Program-made: the position numbers and the translations under genes
Source: Microbacter sp. GSS18
Lineage (GTDB): Bacteria > Actinomycetota > Actinomycetes > Actinomycetales > Microbacteriaceae
Direction of reading: 5' to 3'
NCBI GenBank assembly: GCA_029319145.1
Contig: CP119753.1
Span: 1,364,001 to 1,428,000 of the forward strand
Length of the DNA stretch: 64,000 nt
The notes under the pieces: model-generated
Databases searched by the model: none
What the model was told of the DNA's origin: nothing
The model's input: the letters and a program-made list of their open reading frames with translations, nothing else
Part shown: positions 41,679-52,665 of the stretch, piece by piece
Position numbering within the stretch: position 1 is the first letter of the stretch
How the letters are laid out: each line of letters starts with the position of its first letter

Positions 41679-41684
41679 ATTGTA
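41679..41684 (-). promoter_or_regulatory. -10 element TACAAT for the parA-to-der operon
   Basis: TACAAT on the minus strand lies 31 bp before the parA GTG, in an otherwise featureless 96-bp gap. No convincing -35 was found. The seven genes downstream overlap or nearly abut, so this may drive all of them. Confidence 0.5.
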
Positions 41685-41743
41685 GTGGCCGCGGTGCCGA
41701 TGGCGACGAAGGCACAGCGAATCGCCGCACACCCGCGCGCGGG

Positions 41744-42355
41744 TCAGAACAGCGTGCCGAGCACGTCCAGCCGCACCTGAGCGGCGATCGCGATGATCGC
41801 GTAGTCCACGACGGTGATCAGCGGCGCCCACGACAGGACCACCGCGCCGAGCTTCGAGGGCGGCCCCCATACGCCGTCGCGGAGCATCCAGCCGGCCGTG
41901 AACCAGAACAGCGGGATGGTCATGAGCCACACGACCATGCACCACGGGCACAGCGAGCCGAACTCGAACACGCTCCGCCACGCGAACACGTGCACCAGCA
42001 GGAAGCCGCCGAGCAGGAACAGTCCGAACACCCGCCAGTACCAGCGCCGCAGGCCGCCGGGCGCCGCCAGCGCGCTGACCCCCGCGAACACCGGCCCGAG
42101 GAAGAGCGTGAGTCCGATGATGGCGTTGGTGAAGCCCAGCAGGTTCCCCGCGGGCGAGAGCAGGTTGGGCCCGCACGTGACCACGACGCTGAAGGCGCAC
42201 GTGATCAGCGGCTCCTGGTCCGTCAGCTGTCCGATGTACTCGATGTACAGCAGGAACGAGACGACCCACGCGACGGCGGCGCCCACGATCCAGAAGATGG
42301 CGAGGGCGGCCGGGGGCCGGAGCGTGCTCGTCACGGAGCGCTCAACTGTGGTCAT
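41744..42355 (-). CDS. Vitamin K epoxide reductase (VKOR) family protein
   Basis: Bacterial VKOR reoxidises a DsbA-like partner and passes electrons to a quinone, driving disulfide formation in exported proteins. The 203-aa protein has four to five membrane helices. The loop Cys pair C53/C61 and the quinone-proximal CPWC (C136, C139) are intact. No fused thioredoxin domain is present and no dsbA adjoins it. The ATG at 42355 lies in the middle of a TGTGGT palindrome; GTG at 42334 is an alternative start. A TAGAGT hexamer overlaps the stop codon of the upstream lipoprotein gene. Confidence 0.9.
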   Translation of the reverse strand: MTTVERSVTSTLRPPAALAIFWIVGAAVAWVVSFLLYIEYIGQLTDQEPLITCAFSVVVTCGPNLLSPAGNLLGFTNAIIGLTLFLGPVFAGVSALAAPGGLRRWYWRVFGLFLLGGFLLVHVFAWRSVFEFGSLCPWCMVVWLMTIPLFWFTAGWMLRDGVWGPPSKLGAVVLSWAPLITVVDYAIIAIAAQVRLDVLGTLF

Positions 42356-42361
42356 ACCACA
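42347..42361. promoter_or_regulatory. TGTGGT palindrome over the VKOR start
   Basis: On the minus strand this reads TGTGGTATGACCACA, identical to the site at 31689. The presumed -10 (TAGAGT, 42368-42373) puts the start of transcription near 42360, so a bound regulator would cover the start site and first codon. Confidence 0.55.
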
Positions 42362-42370
42362 CAGGCTACT

Positions 42371-42865
42371 CTATCGGGCGGCGCCCGCGAGGGTCCCTGT
42401 GACATCGCCGGCGGGGTCGTAGACCAGGCACAGCGCCTCGCGGTCGCCCTGCGCCCACGAGTCCGCCGTGGGGTAGATCGGGTAGACGTCCAGCGCCGAG
42501 TCGTCGTAGGCGACGCCGACGAACGCCTCGAACTCGTCGACGCACACACCGGCCGCCTCCTCGAAGACGGCGTCGTCGCCGGGGTACTCACCGTCCGCGA
42601 AGTCGTGGGCGTAGTAGACCTCATCGGCGTGCGGGTCGCTGCAGGGCACGACGGGAACCGAGCTGAGCTCGCCGTCGGACTCCATGAACGCCAGGCAGTC
42701 GCCGACCTGGAGCGAGAAGACGTCGGCCGCCGCGTTGGTCTCGACGATCTCGCCGGTCTCTCCGTCGCGGACCGGGTCGGTGCCGACGGCGAACGAGCAC
42801 CCGGCCAGCGACAGCGTTCCCGCGACGGCCAGCAGGGCGGCGGCGCGGCGTGCGCTCGGGTTCAT
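42371..42865 (-). CDS. Septum-formation-like lipoprotein
   Basis: This is a 164-aa secreted lipoprotein. The signal peptide ends in the lipobox LAGC, with Cys near residue 23. The mature part has four Cys in the pattern VGDCL, VPCSDPHADEVY, GVCVDEF and ALCLVYD, typical of the actinobacterial septum-formation domain (PF13845, name from recall). That is consistent with disulfides and with the adjacent VKOR gene. Promoter must lie in 42866-42982, where nothing distinctive is seen. Confidence 0.75.
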   Translation of the reverse strand: MNPSARRAAALLAVAGTLSLAGCSFAVGTDPVRDGETGEIVETNAAADVFSLQVGDCLAFMESDGELSSVPVVPCSDPHADEVYYAHDFADGEYPGDDAVFEEAAGVCVDEFEAFVGVAYDDSALDVYPIYPTADSWAQGDREALCLVYDPAGDVTGTLAGAAR

Positions 42866-42982
42866 GCGTTCCCCTCGAGTGGAGTCGGGTGCCTCGGATC
42901 GGGCGCCTCGACGGCGATGCCGACGTCGGCGGAGTCAGTATGCCGCCGGCCGCCCGGGGTGTCCAGTCGGCAGCTCCCGGCA

Positions 42983-43933
42983 TCAGCGGGCGCGCGGATG
43001 CGACGTGGCGTACACGTCCCGGAGGGCGTCGACGCTCACGTGCGTGTAGATCTGCGTCGTGGCCACCGACGCGTGCCCGAGCAGCTCCTGCACCACGCGC
43101 ACGTCGGCGCCGCCCTGCAGCAGATGCGTCGCGAACGAGTGGCGCAGCGTGTGCGGGGACACGTGCGCGGTCAGCTTCGCGCGGTCGGCCGCGTGCTGGA
43201 TCACCGTCCAGGCGCTCTGCCGCGACAGCGGGGCGCCGCGCGCGCCGAGGAACAGCCGGGGAGTCGACCTCCCCCGTCGCGACAGCTCGGGCCGCGACCG
43301 CGTGAGGTATGCCTCGAGCGCCGCCCGCGCGTACGATCCGACCGGCACGATGCGCTCCTTGCCGCCCTTGCCCCGCACGCGGACCAGGTCGCCGCGGGAG
43401 ACGTCGTCGACGTTGAGGGACACGGCCTCCGACACCCGCGCTCCCGTCGCGTACAGCAGCTCGAGCAGGGCGCGATCGCGCAGCGGGACGAGGCCCTCCT
43501 CCCCCGCGGCGGCCGCCGCGGCGGCGTCATCGCCGACGGCCGGTGCGGGCCCGGCCGCGTCGAGCAGCTGCTCGACCTGATCGACCGTGAGGGCCTTCGG
43601 CAGCCGCCGCGGCTGCTTCGGCGGCCGCAGTCGGCCCGCCGGGTCGGCGTCGTCGATGCCCTCCCGGACGAGGAAGCGATGCCAGCCGCGCACCGACGAC
43701 TGCAGCCGGGCGAGGCTGGAGGCCGCCGGCGCCGGCTCGGCCCCCGCCCGCTCGGCGATGAAGCCCTCGACGAGCGCCGCGGTGACCTCCCCCGACTCCA
43801 CGACGCCGCGCTCCCCCAGCCACTCGACGTAGCCCGAGAGGTCGCGGCGGTAGGCCGCGACGGTGTGCTCGGACAGCCCCCGCTCGACCGAGACGTGCCG
43901 CAGGTAGCGGTCCAGCGCCCGATCGAGCCGCAT
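42983..43933 (-). CDS. xerD: Tyrosine recombinase XerD
   Basis: XerD resolves chromosome dimers at dif together with XerC. The 316-aa protein has the N-terminal SAM-like domain (LSEHTVAAYRRDLSGYVEWL). The catalytic residues are Arg in TGARVSEAV, HTLRHSFATH with His and Arg, His in LLGHASV, and the nucleophile Tyr in TQIYTHV. Its start abuts the Nudix stop. No integrase-like neighbours or attachment sites are seen, so it is the housekeeping copy. Confidence 0.94.
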   Translation of the reverse strand: MRLDRALDRYLRHVSVERGLSEHTVAAYRRDLSGYVEWLGERGVVESGEVTAALVEGFIAERAGAEPAPAASSLARLQSSVRGWHRFLVREGIDDADPAGRLRPPKQPRRLPKALTVDQVEQLLDAAGPAPAVGDDAAAAAAAGEEGLVPLRDRALLELLYATGARVSEAVSLNVDDVSRGDLVRVRGKGGKERIVPVGSYARAALEAYLTRSRPELSRRGRSTPRLFLGARGAPLSRQSAWTVIQHAADRAKLTAHVSPHTLRHSFATHLLQGGADVRVVQELLGHASVATTQIYTHVSVDALRDVYATSHPRAR

Positions 43934-46220
<2,287 letters not shown>

Positions 46221-46297
46221 TTATCCTATCAGTCGGGCGGACCCCAAGCTGGGGAGCTGATGTGCGCGTGTTGCTGACATCATGCCGCCCCGCGCGA

Positions 46298-47983
46298 TCA
46301 CTTCGCGAGGGCCAGCAGTTCTCGCGCATGGCTGATCGCGACGTCGGAGTCGGGCATCCCCGAGAGCAGCCGCGCCATCTCGGCCTCGCGCTCCGAGCCG
46401 TCCAGGCGCCGGACGTCCGACGCCGTGACGGATCCGTCGCTGGCCTTCACGACCGTCAGGTGGTTGCCCGCGAACGCCGCCACCTGCGCGAGGTGGGTGA
46501 CCGCGATCACCTGCGAGGACTCGGCCAGCCGCGCCAGGCGCCGGCCCACCTCGATCGCCACGGCACCGCCGATGCCGGCGTCCACCTCGTCGAACACGAA
46601 CGTGGGAACCGGGTCGACCCCGGCGATGACCACCTCGATCGCCAGCATCACGCGGCTGAGCTCGCCGCCCGACGCGCTCTTGGCGACGGGACGCGGCTGC
46701 GCGCCGGGGTGTGGCGCGAGGAGGAACGCGACATCGTCGCGGCCCGAGGTCGACGGCGTCCCCGGCGTGACGGCGACCTCGAGATGGGCGTCGGGCATCG
46801 CCAGCTGCGTGAGCTCGGCGGTCACGAGGCGTCCGAGCTCCACGGCGGCGCCGCGGCGCGCGGCGCTCAGGCGCTCCGCCGCGGCGTCGAGGTCGGATGC
46901 CGCGGCGTCGCGCGCCTCGGCGAGGCGCCCGATGCGGTCGTCGTCGTCGTCGAGTTCGACCAGACGAGCCGATCCGGACGCCAGGACGTCGATCGCCGCC
47001 TGCAGCGACCCGTGTGCGCGGATCAGCGACGACAGCACGGCCCGTCGCTCCTCGACGGCGGCGAGCTCCTGCGGGCCGGCGTCGTCGAGATCGGCGAGGT
47101 AGCCCGCGAGCCCCGCGGCCAGGTCCATCGCGCGGTAGCCGAGGTCGGCCGCCTGTCCGGCGAACTCCTCGAGCGCCGGATCGTGGCCGGCGCGTTCGAG
47201 TTCGCGCCGCGCGTCGGCGATGAGCGACACCGCGTCCGGGGCCTCGGACTCGCCCGAGATGGCGTCGTGGGCGGCGGCCGCCGCCGCGCGCAGACCCTCG
47301 ACATCGGCGAGTCTGTCGGCGCGCACCGCGAGGTCGGCGTCCTCGCCCGGCTGCGGGTCGGCGGCTTCGATCTCGGCGATCTGGGCGCGCAGCTCCGCCG
47401 CCTCGCCCGCCCGCGCGTCACGGTCGCGGGTGAGCTCGGCGAACTCGCGGTCGACGGTGCGGAAGCGATCGTAGGCGTCGCGGTAGGCCGTCAGGTCTGC
47501 GGCCAGGGCGTCGCCCCCGAACCGGTCGAGGGCGTCGCGCTGAGCGGCGCCGGAACGCAGCCGCAGCTGGTCCGACTGGCCGTGGACGACGACGAGCGCG
47601 TCAGCGAGGTCCGCCAGCACCGCCGCCGGCGCCGGACGCCCGCCGACCGACGCGCGGCCGCGCCCCTCGCGTGCGATGGAGCGCCCGACGAGCAGCTCCG
47701 CCCGCCCGTCGCCCAGGCTCTCGACATCGCCCCCGGCATCGCGCACGCGCTCGGCGACGACGCCGGACTCGGGCACGTTCCACACGCCGTCGACCGAGGC
47801 CTGCCGCGCCCCCGCGCGGACCGCGCTCGAGTCGGCGCGCTGACCCAGCAGCAGACCGAGCCCGGTGACGACCATGGTCTTGCCCGCACCGGTCTCGCCG
47901 GTGATCGCGGTGAACCCCGGGCCGATCGGCAGCGTCGCCTCCGCGATGACTCCGAGATCGCGCAGGCGCATCTCCTCGATCAC
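46298..47983 (-). CDS. recN: DNA repair protein RecN
   Basis: RecN is an SMC-like ATPase that acts at double-strand breaks. The 561-aa protein has the Walker A GETGAGKTMVV near residue 32, long coiled-coil arms rich in Ala/Glu/Arg in the middle, the ABC signature region ASGGELSRVMLA, and Walker B TFVFDEVDAGIGG. GTG 47983 begins IEEMRLRDLGVI, the family N-terminus, and overlaps nadK by 4 nt. The frame is open further upstream but only as a shadow of nadK. Confidence 0.96.
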   Translation of the reverse strand: MIEEMRLRDLGVIAEATLPIGPGFTAITGETGAGKTMVVTGLGLLLGQRADSSAVRAGARQASVDGVWNVPESGVVAERVRDAGGDVESLGDGRAELLVGRSIAREGRGRASVGGRPAPAAVLADLADALVVVHGQSDQLRLRSGAAQRDALDRFGGDALAADLTAYRDAYDRFRTVDREFAELTRDRDARAGEAAELRAQIAEIEAADPQPGEDADLAVRADRLADVEGLRAAAAAAHDAISGESEAPDAVSLIADARRELERAGHDPALEEFAGQAADLGYRAMDLAAGLAGYLADLDDAGPQELAAVEERRAVLSSLIRAHGSLQAAIDVLASGSARLVELDDDDDRIGRLAEARDAAASDLDAAAERLSAARRGAAVELGRLVTAELTQLAMPDAHLEVAVTPGTPSTSGRDDVAFLLAPHPGAQPRPVAKSASGGELSRVMLAIEVVIAGVDPVPTFVFDEVDAGIGGAVAIEVGRRLARLAESSQVIAVTHLAQVAAFAGNHLTVVKASDGSVTASDVRRLDGSEREAEMARLLSGMPDSDVAISHARELLALAK

Positions 47984-48924
47984 TGCGCCTCCCCGTCCCG
48001 GGATCCGCTGCCCGAGCTCGGTCCGCGCCACCCCTCGACGGGAAGGCGGAACTTGCGCACCAGGCGGTCGGTGAACTCGGACGGATGCAGGCGCGCGAGC
48101 CGCACCGGACGGGACGACCGCTTCACGAGCATGCGCGCGCCGGGAGGCAGGTCGTGCGAGCGACGCCCGTCGCACCACAGCACGCCGTACCCGGGGTTGC
48201 GGTCGAGCAGCTCGATGGCGACGGCGTGCTCGGGACCGACCACCAGCGGCCGCGCGAACAGCGCGTGGGCCGCCATCGGCACCACCGAGATGGCCTCGAC
48301 CGTCGGCCAGATCACCGGACCGCCGGCCGAGAAGTTGTAGGCGGTCGATCCCGTCGGCGACGACACGACGACACCGTCGCAGCCGAAGGACGACAGGGGC
48401 CTGCCGTCCACCTCGATGACGACCTCGAGCATCCGCTCGCGGCTCGCCTTCTCGACGGCGGCCTCGTTGAGCGCCCACGTCTCGTACACCACGGCATCCG
48501 CGGAGTCCTTCACACGAACGTTGAGGGCGAGACGCTCCTCGACGACGTAGTCGCGGTCGATGACGCGCGCCACCGCGGCGTCCATGTCGTCGCGCTCGAT
48601 CTCGGCGAGGAAGCCGACGTGGCCCATGTTGATGCCGAGCACCGGTGCGGTGCCCTCGCGCACCAGTTCGGCGGCGCGCAGGATCGTGCCGTCGCCGCCC
48701 AGGACGATCGCGAGCTCCACGTCCTCAACCGCGACCTGGATGCCCAGCACCGCGATCCGGTCGGCGCCCGGGATGTGGGCGGAGAGCTCGCGGTGATCGT
48801 CCGGCGCCAGGACCGGCCGCGCGCCGGCGTCGCGCAGCAGCGAGATCACGCGCTGCGCCGCGCCCACGGTCTCGTCGCGCCCGGCATGGGCGACGACGAG
48901 GATGCTGCGCTCGTCGTGGGTCAT
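47980..48924 (-). CDS. nadK: NAD kinase
   Basis: The enzyme makes NADP from NAD and ATP or polyphosphate. The 314-aa protein has the catalytic GGDGTIL near residue 75, GINMGHVGFL, and the DGVVVSSPTGSTAYNFSAGGP stretch with the NE/D motif (TWALNEAAV) before it. ATG 48924 overlaps the tlyA stop by 4 nt. Its C-terminal tail (GPSSGSGSRDGEAQ) is low complexity. Confidence 0.96.
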   Translation of the reverse strand: MTHDERSILVVAHAGRDETVGAAQRVISLLRDAGARPVLAPDDHRELSAHIPGADRIAVLGIQVAVEDVELAIVLGGDGTILRAAELVREGTAPVLGINMGHVGFLAEIERDDMDAAVARVIDRDYVVEERLALNVRVKDSADAVVYETWALNEAAVEKASRERMLEVVIEVDGRPLSSFGCDGVVVSSPTGSTAYNFSAGGPVIWPTVEAISVVPMAAHALFARPLVVGPEHAVAIELLDRNPGYGVLWCDGRRSHDLPPGARMLVKRSSRPVRLARLHPSEFTDRLVRKFRLPVEGWRGPSSGSGSRDGEAQ

Positions 48925-49721
48925 GTGCTCCCCGTCAGTTCGTTCACGGTGCCCGACCATTCTGTCGGATTGCTCCCCCGCCCCGGCGCGAGATGCGCGA
49001 TGTACTCGGCGTTGCCGTGCGTGCCCACCAGCGGGGAGGAGACCACGCCGCACGTTCCCAGCCCGCTGTCCCACGCCGCCCACAGCACGCCCATGACGGC
49101 ATCCGAGCGCAGCGCGGGGTCGGTCACCAGTCCGCCCTTCACGGCGGTGCGGCCGACTTCGAACTGCGGCTTGACCAGCAGCACGAGGTCGGCGTCGGCC
49201 GTCGCGACCGACCGCGCCGCCGGCAGCACGTGGGTCAGCGAGATGAAGGACAGATCGCCCGTCACGATCGAGGGACGCTCCGTCACGCCGCTGCGCTCCG
49301 CGAGGGACTCGGGCGTCATGTAGCGGACGTTGAAGCCCTCGATCGGGATCACCGCGGGGTCGGCCGCGATATCGGGCGCGAGCTGGCCGTGCCCGACGTC
49401 CGCGGCGACGACCGTCCGGGCTCCGCGCTCGCGCAGCACCTGCGTGAAGCCGCCCGTGGACGCGCCCATGTCCAGGGCGACGCGACCGCGCACGTCGACG
49501 CCGAACGCGTCGAGGCCGGCGATCAGCTTGTGGGCGGCGCGGCTGACGTAATGGTCGTCGCCGGCGATGTCGATGACCGCAGCGGGGTCGATGCGCGTCG
49601 CGGGCTTCACCACGATGCGCCCGTCGACACTCACCCGGCCGGCGGCGATCATCGTCGCCGCATTCGTGCGTGAGCGGGCCAGCCCGCGCCCGGCCATCGC
49701 CGCGTCGAGGCGCTCACTCAC
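48921..49721 (-). CDS. tlyA: TlyA-family rRNA 2'-O-methyltransferase
   Basis: TlyA methylates cytidines of 16S and 23S rRNA; in mycobacteria this confers capreomycin susceptibility. The 266-aa protein has an N-terminal S4 domain (RLDAAMAGRGLARSRTNAATM). The SAM-binding motif is ALDMGASTGGFTQVL near residue 82, and the catalytic Lys/Asp/Lys/Glu set includes LVLLVKPQFEVG. It overlaps both neighbours by 4 nt. Confidence 0.95.
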   Translation of the reverse strand: MSERLDAAMAGRGLARSRTNAATMIAAGRVSVDGRIVVKPATRIDPAAVIDIAGDDHYVSRAAHKLIAGLDAFGVDVRGRVALDMGASTGGFTQVLRERGARTVVAADVGHGQLAPDIAADPAVIPIEGFNVRYMTPESLAERSGVTERPSIVTGDLSFISLTHVLPAARSVATADADLVLLVKPQFEVGRTAVKGGLVTDPALRSDAVMGVLWAAWDSGLGTCGVVSSPLVGTHGNAEYIAHLAPGRGSNPTEWSGTVNELTGST

Positions 49722-49918
49722 GGACGTCCGGCGTTCGTCGGCCCCGACTCGAGCCGTCGCGCGAGAGAGTCGTGCAGGGCCTCATAGGCCTCGGCGCGCC
49801 GGGCCAGCGGCTGGGACTCGATGACCTCGAGGTCGCTCAGCAGGTCGGCGCGCTCGGTCTCGGCGGCCGACGGCGCTGCCGGGGCATCCGCCTGGTCGTC
49901 TCGCTCCTGCTCGGACAT
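49718..49918 (-). CDS. Small conserved acidic protein (Rv1693 position)
   Basis: This is a 66-aa acidic, helix-prone protein (ADLLSDLEVIESQPLARRAE, ALHDSLARRLE). Function is unknown. A short gene of this kind precedes tlyA in many Actinobacteria, Rv1693 in M. tuberculosis. GGAG lies about 3 nt before the ATG and the stop overlaps tlyA by 4 nt. In other genomes the HAD phosphatase gene lies directly upstream; here it is 13.5 kb away at 63450. Confidence 0.75.
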   Translation of the reverse strand: MSEQERDDQADAPAAPSAAETERADLLSDLEVIESQPLARRAEAYEALHDSLARRLESGPTNAGRP

Positions 49919-50066
49919 GGCTCCATCGTATCGAGCAGTCGCCTCGCGACTCCCGACGCGCCGGAAGGTCGGCGTCGGCCAATGACCCGACGCGCGCCGA
50001 CAGGGGGCAGGCTGGAGACATCGCCGGAGCAGGGGCGCGCGACGGGATCGAAACAGGAGGACGCAC

Positions 50067-50762
50067 ATGGCCGAACCGGTCCTCGCCGCACGCGATCTGC
50101 GCAAGACGTACGGACGCGGCGCCGCGCGCTTCGAGGCCCTCCGCGGCGTCACCCTCGACATCGCGCCCGGCGAGGCGATCGCGATCGTCGGCAAGTCGGG
50201 CTCGGGCAAGTCCACGCTCATGCACCTGCTCGCGCTGCTGGACGCGCCGACGGACGGATCCATCGCCCTGTCCGGGCAGAACACGGCGCGGCTGACCGGT
50301 CGCGCGCTCAATCAGACGCGCAACCGGACGTTCGGGTTCGTCTTCCAGCAGTTCTTCCTCATCCCGGGGCAGACGGTGCTCGAGAACGTCGTGCTGCCGC
50401 TGAAGATCGCCGGCGTGGGCAGGCGCGAGCGGCGGCGACGGGGAATGGAGGCCCTGGAGCGGCTCGACATGGCCGACAAGGCCGCCAATCGCGCGGTCGA
50501 CCTGTCGGGCGGACAGAAGCAGCGCGCCGTGATCGCGCGGGCGCTGGTCAACGAGCCGGCCATCATCATGGCCGACGAGCCCACGGGCAACCTCGACACC
50601 GTCACGGGGCGGATCGTGGAGGACATCCTGTTCGGCCTCCAGCGCGACCACGGCATCACGCTCGTGGTCGTGACCCACGACGAGGATCTGGCCGCGCGAT
50701 GCGATCGCAGCATCCACCTGCGCGACGGTGTCATCGTCGCCGCGGAGGGACGCGCGGCATGA
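50067..50762 (+). CDS. ABC exporter ATPase, MacB/LolD type
   Basis: This is a 231-aa ATP-binding subunit. Walker A is GKSGSGKST near residue 43, the Q-loop is FVFQQFFLIPGQ, the signature is LSGGQKQR and Walker B is IIMADEPTGNLD. AGGAGG lies 7 nt before the ATG. It overlaps the permease gene by 4 nt. The LolD/MacB type usually moves lipoproteins, peptides or macrolides from the outer leaflet. It marks the left end of the segment that separates the HAD gene from tlyA. Confidence 0.93.
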   Translation: MAEPVLAARDLRKTYGRGAARFEALRGVTLDIAPGEAIAIVGKSGSGKSTLMHLLALLDAPTDGSIALSGQNTARLTGRALNQTRNRTFGFVFQQFFLIPGQTVLENVVLPLKIAGVGRRERRRRGMEALERLDMADKAANRAVDLSGGQKQRAVIARALVNEPAIIMADEPTGNLDTVTGRIVEDILFGLQRDHGITLVVVTHDEDLAARCDRSIHLRDGVIVAAEGRAA

Positions 50763-52054
50763 GGACCTCCGATCTGATCGCGTCCGCCGTCGCCAACACC
50801 TTCCGCTCGAAGGTGAGGACCGTCCTCACGGTGCTCGCGATCTTCGTCGGCGCGTTCACCCTGACCCTCACCAACGGGCTCGGCACCGGCATCAACTCCT
50901 ACATCGACGACACCGTGGCGAGCCTCGGCTCGAGCGACGTCCTGACCGTCACCAAGCCCGCCGAGGACGCGGCGTTCGGAGACGGGCCGCGGGAGTACGA
51001 TCCCGACACCGTCACGACATTCGGCGGCGGCCCGCCCGCGACGGTCGAGCTCATGACCCAGGACGACCTCGACGCACTGTCGGGCATCCGCGGCGTCGCG
51101 TCGGCGGATCCGGTGCTGCCCATCTCGGCCGACTACATCCAGTACGGCGACGGCACGAAGTACGTCGTCGGGGTGAGCACGCTCGTGGAGGGCCAGACCC
51201 TGCAGCTCGCCGCCGGCGACCAGCCCGATCCGGAATCGGAGGAGGCGCAGGTCGCGATACCGACGGAGTTCCTGTCCGTTCTGGGCCTGGGCGGCGCCGA
51301 TGCCGCGATCGGCGAGAGCGTCGTCATCGCCGTGACCGACGGCGACGGCGAGCAGCGCACGGTCGCGGCGACGGTCGTGGGCGTGTCGGAGGACACGTTC
51401 AGCGTGACCGGCACGGCGGATGTCGTTCCGAACGCCGCGCTGACCGAGGCCCTCTACGCCGCGCAGTCGGTCGGCGTCCCCGATGACCAGCTCGGCGAGT
51501 ACGCCCGAGTCCTCGTGCGGTTCGACGCCGGCGTCACCGAGGACGAGGTCGCGGCGCTGCAGGATCGGCTGGCGGACGCCGGGTACGACTCCGTCACGAT
51601 CGCCCAGCAGCTGGGCGCCTTCACCGCGGTCATCGACGGCATCGTGCTGGTGCTCAACGGATTCGCGATCATCGCGCTCGTGGCCGCGGGCTTCGGGATC
51701 GTGAACACGCTGCTGATGTCCGTGCAGGAGCGCACCCGCGAGATCGGCCTCATGAAGGCGATGGGCATGGGCTCGGGTCGCGTCTTCGCGCTGTTCAGCC
51801 TCGAGGCGACCTTCATCGGGTTCCTCGGCAGCGCGATCGGAGCGGGACTCGCGATGGCCGCGGGAGGCGTCCTCAGTCGCGCGCTGGGCGACTCGCTCCT
51901 CGCGGACCTGCCCGGGCTCCAGCTGATCGCGTTCGATCTCGCCTCGATCGCGTCGATCATCCTGGCGGTGATGGCGATCGCCTTCCTCGCCGGGACGATC
52001 CCGGCCTGGCGCGCCGCGCGGCAGGATCCGGTGGACTCCCTCCGCTACGAGTAG
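50759..52054 (+). CDS. ABC exporter permease, MacB/FtsX type
   Basis: This is a 431-aa permease with one N-terminal helix (TVLTVLAIFVGAFTLTLTNG), a large extracytoplasmic domain (about residues 45-290) and three C-terminal helices. The coupling motif RTREIGLMKAMG and the final WRAARQDPVDSLRYE are diagnostic of MacB-type permeases. No accessory membrane-fusion protein or sensor kinase adjoins it. The cargo is unknown. Confidence 0.92.
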   Translation: MRTSDLIASAVANTFRSKVRTVLTVLAIFVGAFTLTLTNGLGTGINSYIDDTVASLGSSDVLTVTKPAEDAAFGDGPREYDPDTVTTFGGGPPATVELMTQDDLDALSGIRGVASADPVLPISADYIQYGDGTKYVVGVSTLVEGQTLQLAAGDQPDPESEEAQVAIPTEFLSVLGLGGADAAIGESVVIAVTDGDGEQRTVAATVVGVSEDTFSVTGTADVVPNAALTEALYAAQSVGVPDDQLGEYARVLVRFDAGVTEDEVAALQDRLADAGYDSVTIAQQLGAFTAVIDGIVLVLNGFAIIALVAAGFGIVNTLLMSVQERTREIGLMKAMGMGSGRVFALFSLEATFIGFLGSAIGAGLAMAAGGVLSRALGDSLLADLPGLQLIAFDLASIASIILAVMAIAFLAGTIPAWRAARQDPVDSLRYE

Positions 52055-52072
52055 GGCGCGGTGCCGGACGCC

Positions 52073-52570
52073 TCAGTCCCGGGTCGATGAGGCGGCGGCA
52101 TCCGACGCCCCGTACGCGGGGCGATCGGGCTGACGCCGCTGGTGCTCGCCCTCGCCGCCCTGGCGCCCGCCGAACGGGCGGCCGTGGTCGGCGTACTCGT
52201 CGCGCAGGTACACCAGCGTCCACGGGCCGGCGGTGAACCGCGCACCGCTGCGGAGCGTCAGCGTCCGCTCCCCCGCGTGCGTCGCCTCCGAATCGGGGTT
52301 CGCGCTGAGTTCGCCGTCGCCGTGCATCGTGAGGACGTACTCGTCGCGATCGTCGTGCTCGATCGTCGCGTGCAGCGGGGCGATGCCCGCCAGCACGATC
52401 TCGCCGCCTTCGGCGCCGCCGATGTGCGTGACGTCGTCGACGAGATCATGGGTGGCCCGTTCATCGCCGTCGCTGATGCGCAGTCGGGGGTTGCCCGCAC
52501 CCCACTCGGCGTGGGTCGTGGTGGGCACGAAGGGTGTGCGGTCGGTCTGGTCGGATGCCTGATCGTCCAT
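52073..52570 (-). CDS. FHA-domain-like protein
   Basis: This is a 165-aa protein with an FHA-type beta sandwich between about residues 28 and 125 (HIGGAEGGEIVLAGIAPLHATIEHDD). FHA domains bind phosphothreonine; the canonical Arg-Ser pair is replaced here, so binding is uncertain. The tail is Gly/Gln/Arg-rich and likely disordered. It is convergent with the ABC permease gene, with only 18 bp between. GGTACG-type Shine-Dalgarno is not visible. Confidence 0.65.
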   Translation of the reverse strand: MDDQASDQTDRTPFVPTTTHAEWGAGNPRLRISDGDERATHDLVDDVTHIGGAEGGEIVLAGIAPLHATIEHDDRDEYVLTMHGDGELSANPDSEATHAGERTLTLRSGARFTAGPWTLVYLRDEYADHGRPFGGRQGGEGEHQRRQPDRPAYGASDAAASSTRD

Positions 52571-52665
52571 GACGCGAATGGTACGAACCGTCGCTGGGAC
52601 GAGGCGGGGGGTTGACAACCGGATGGAGGACGTTCTCGCTCGTCCTCCCCGTCCCGCGAGACCGA

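Noticed and set aside
42983..43933. xerD as integrase of a mobile element
   Set aside because: It sits in the conserved Nudix-xerD-parA neighbourhood and has no flanking attachment repeats, so it is the housekeeping dimer-resolution recombinase.
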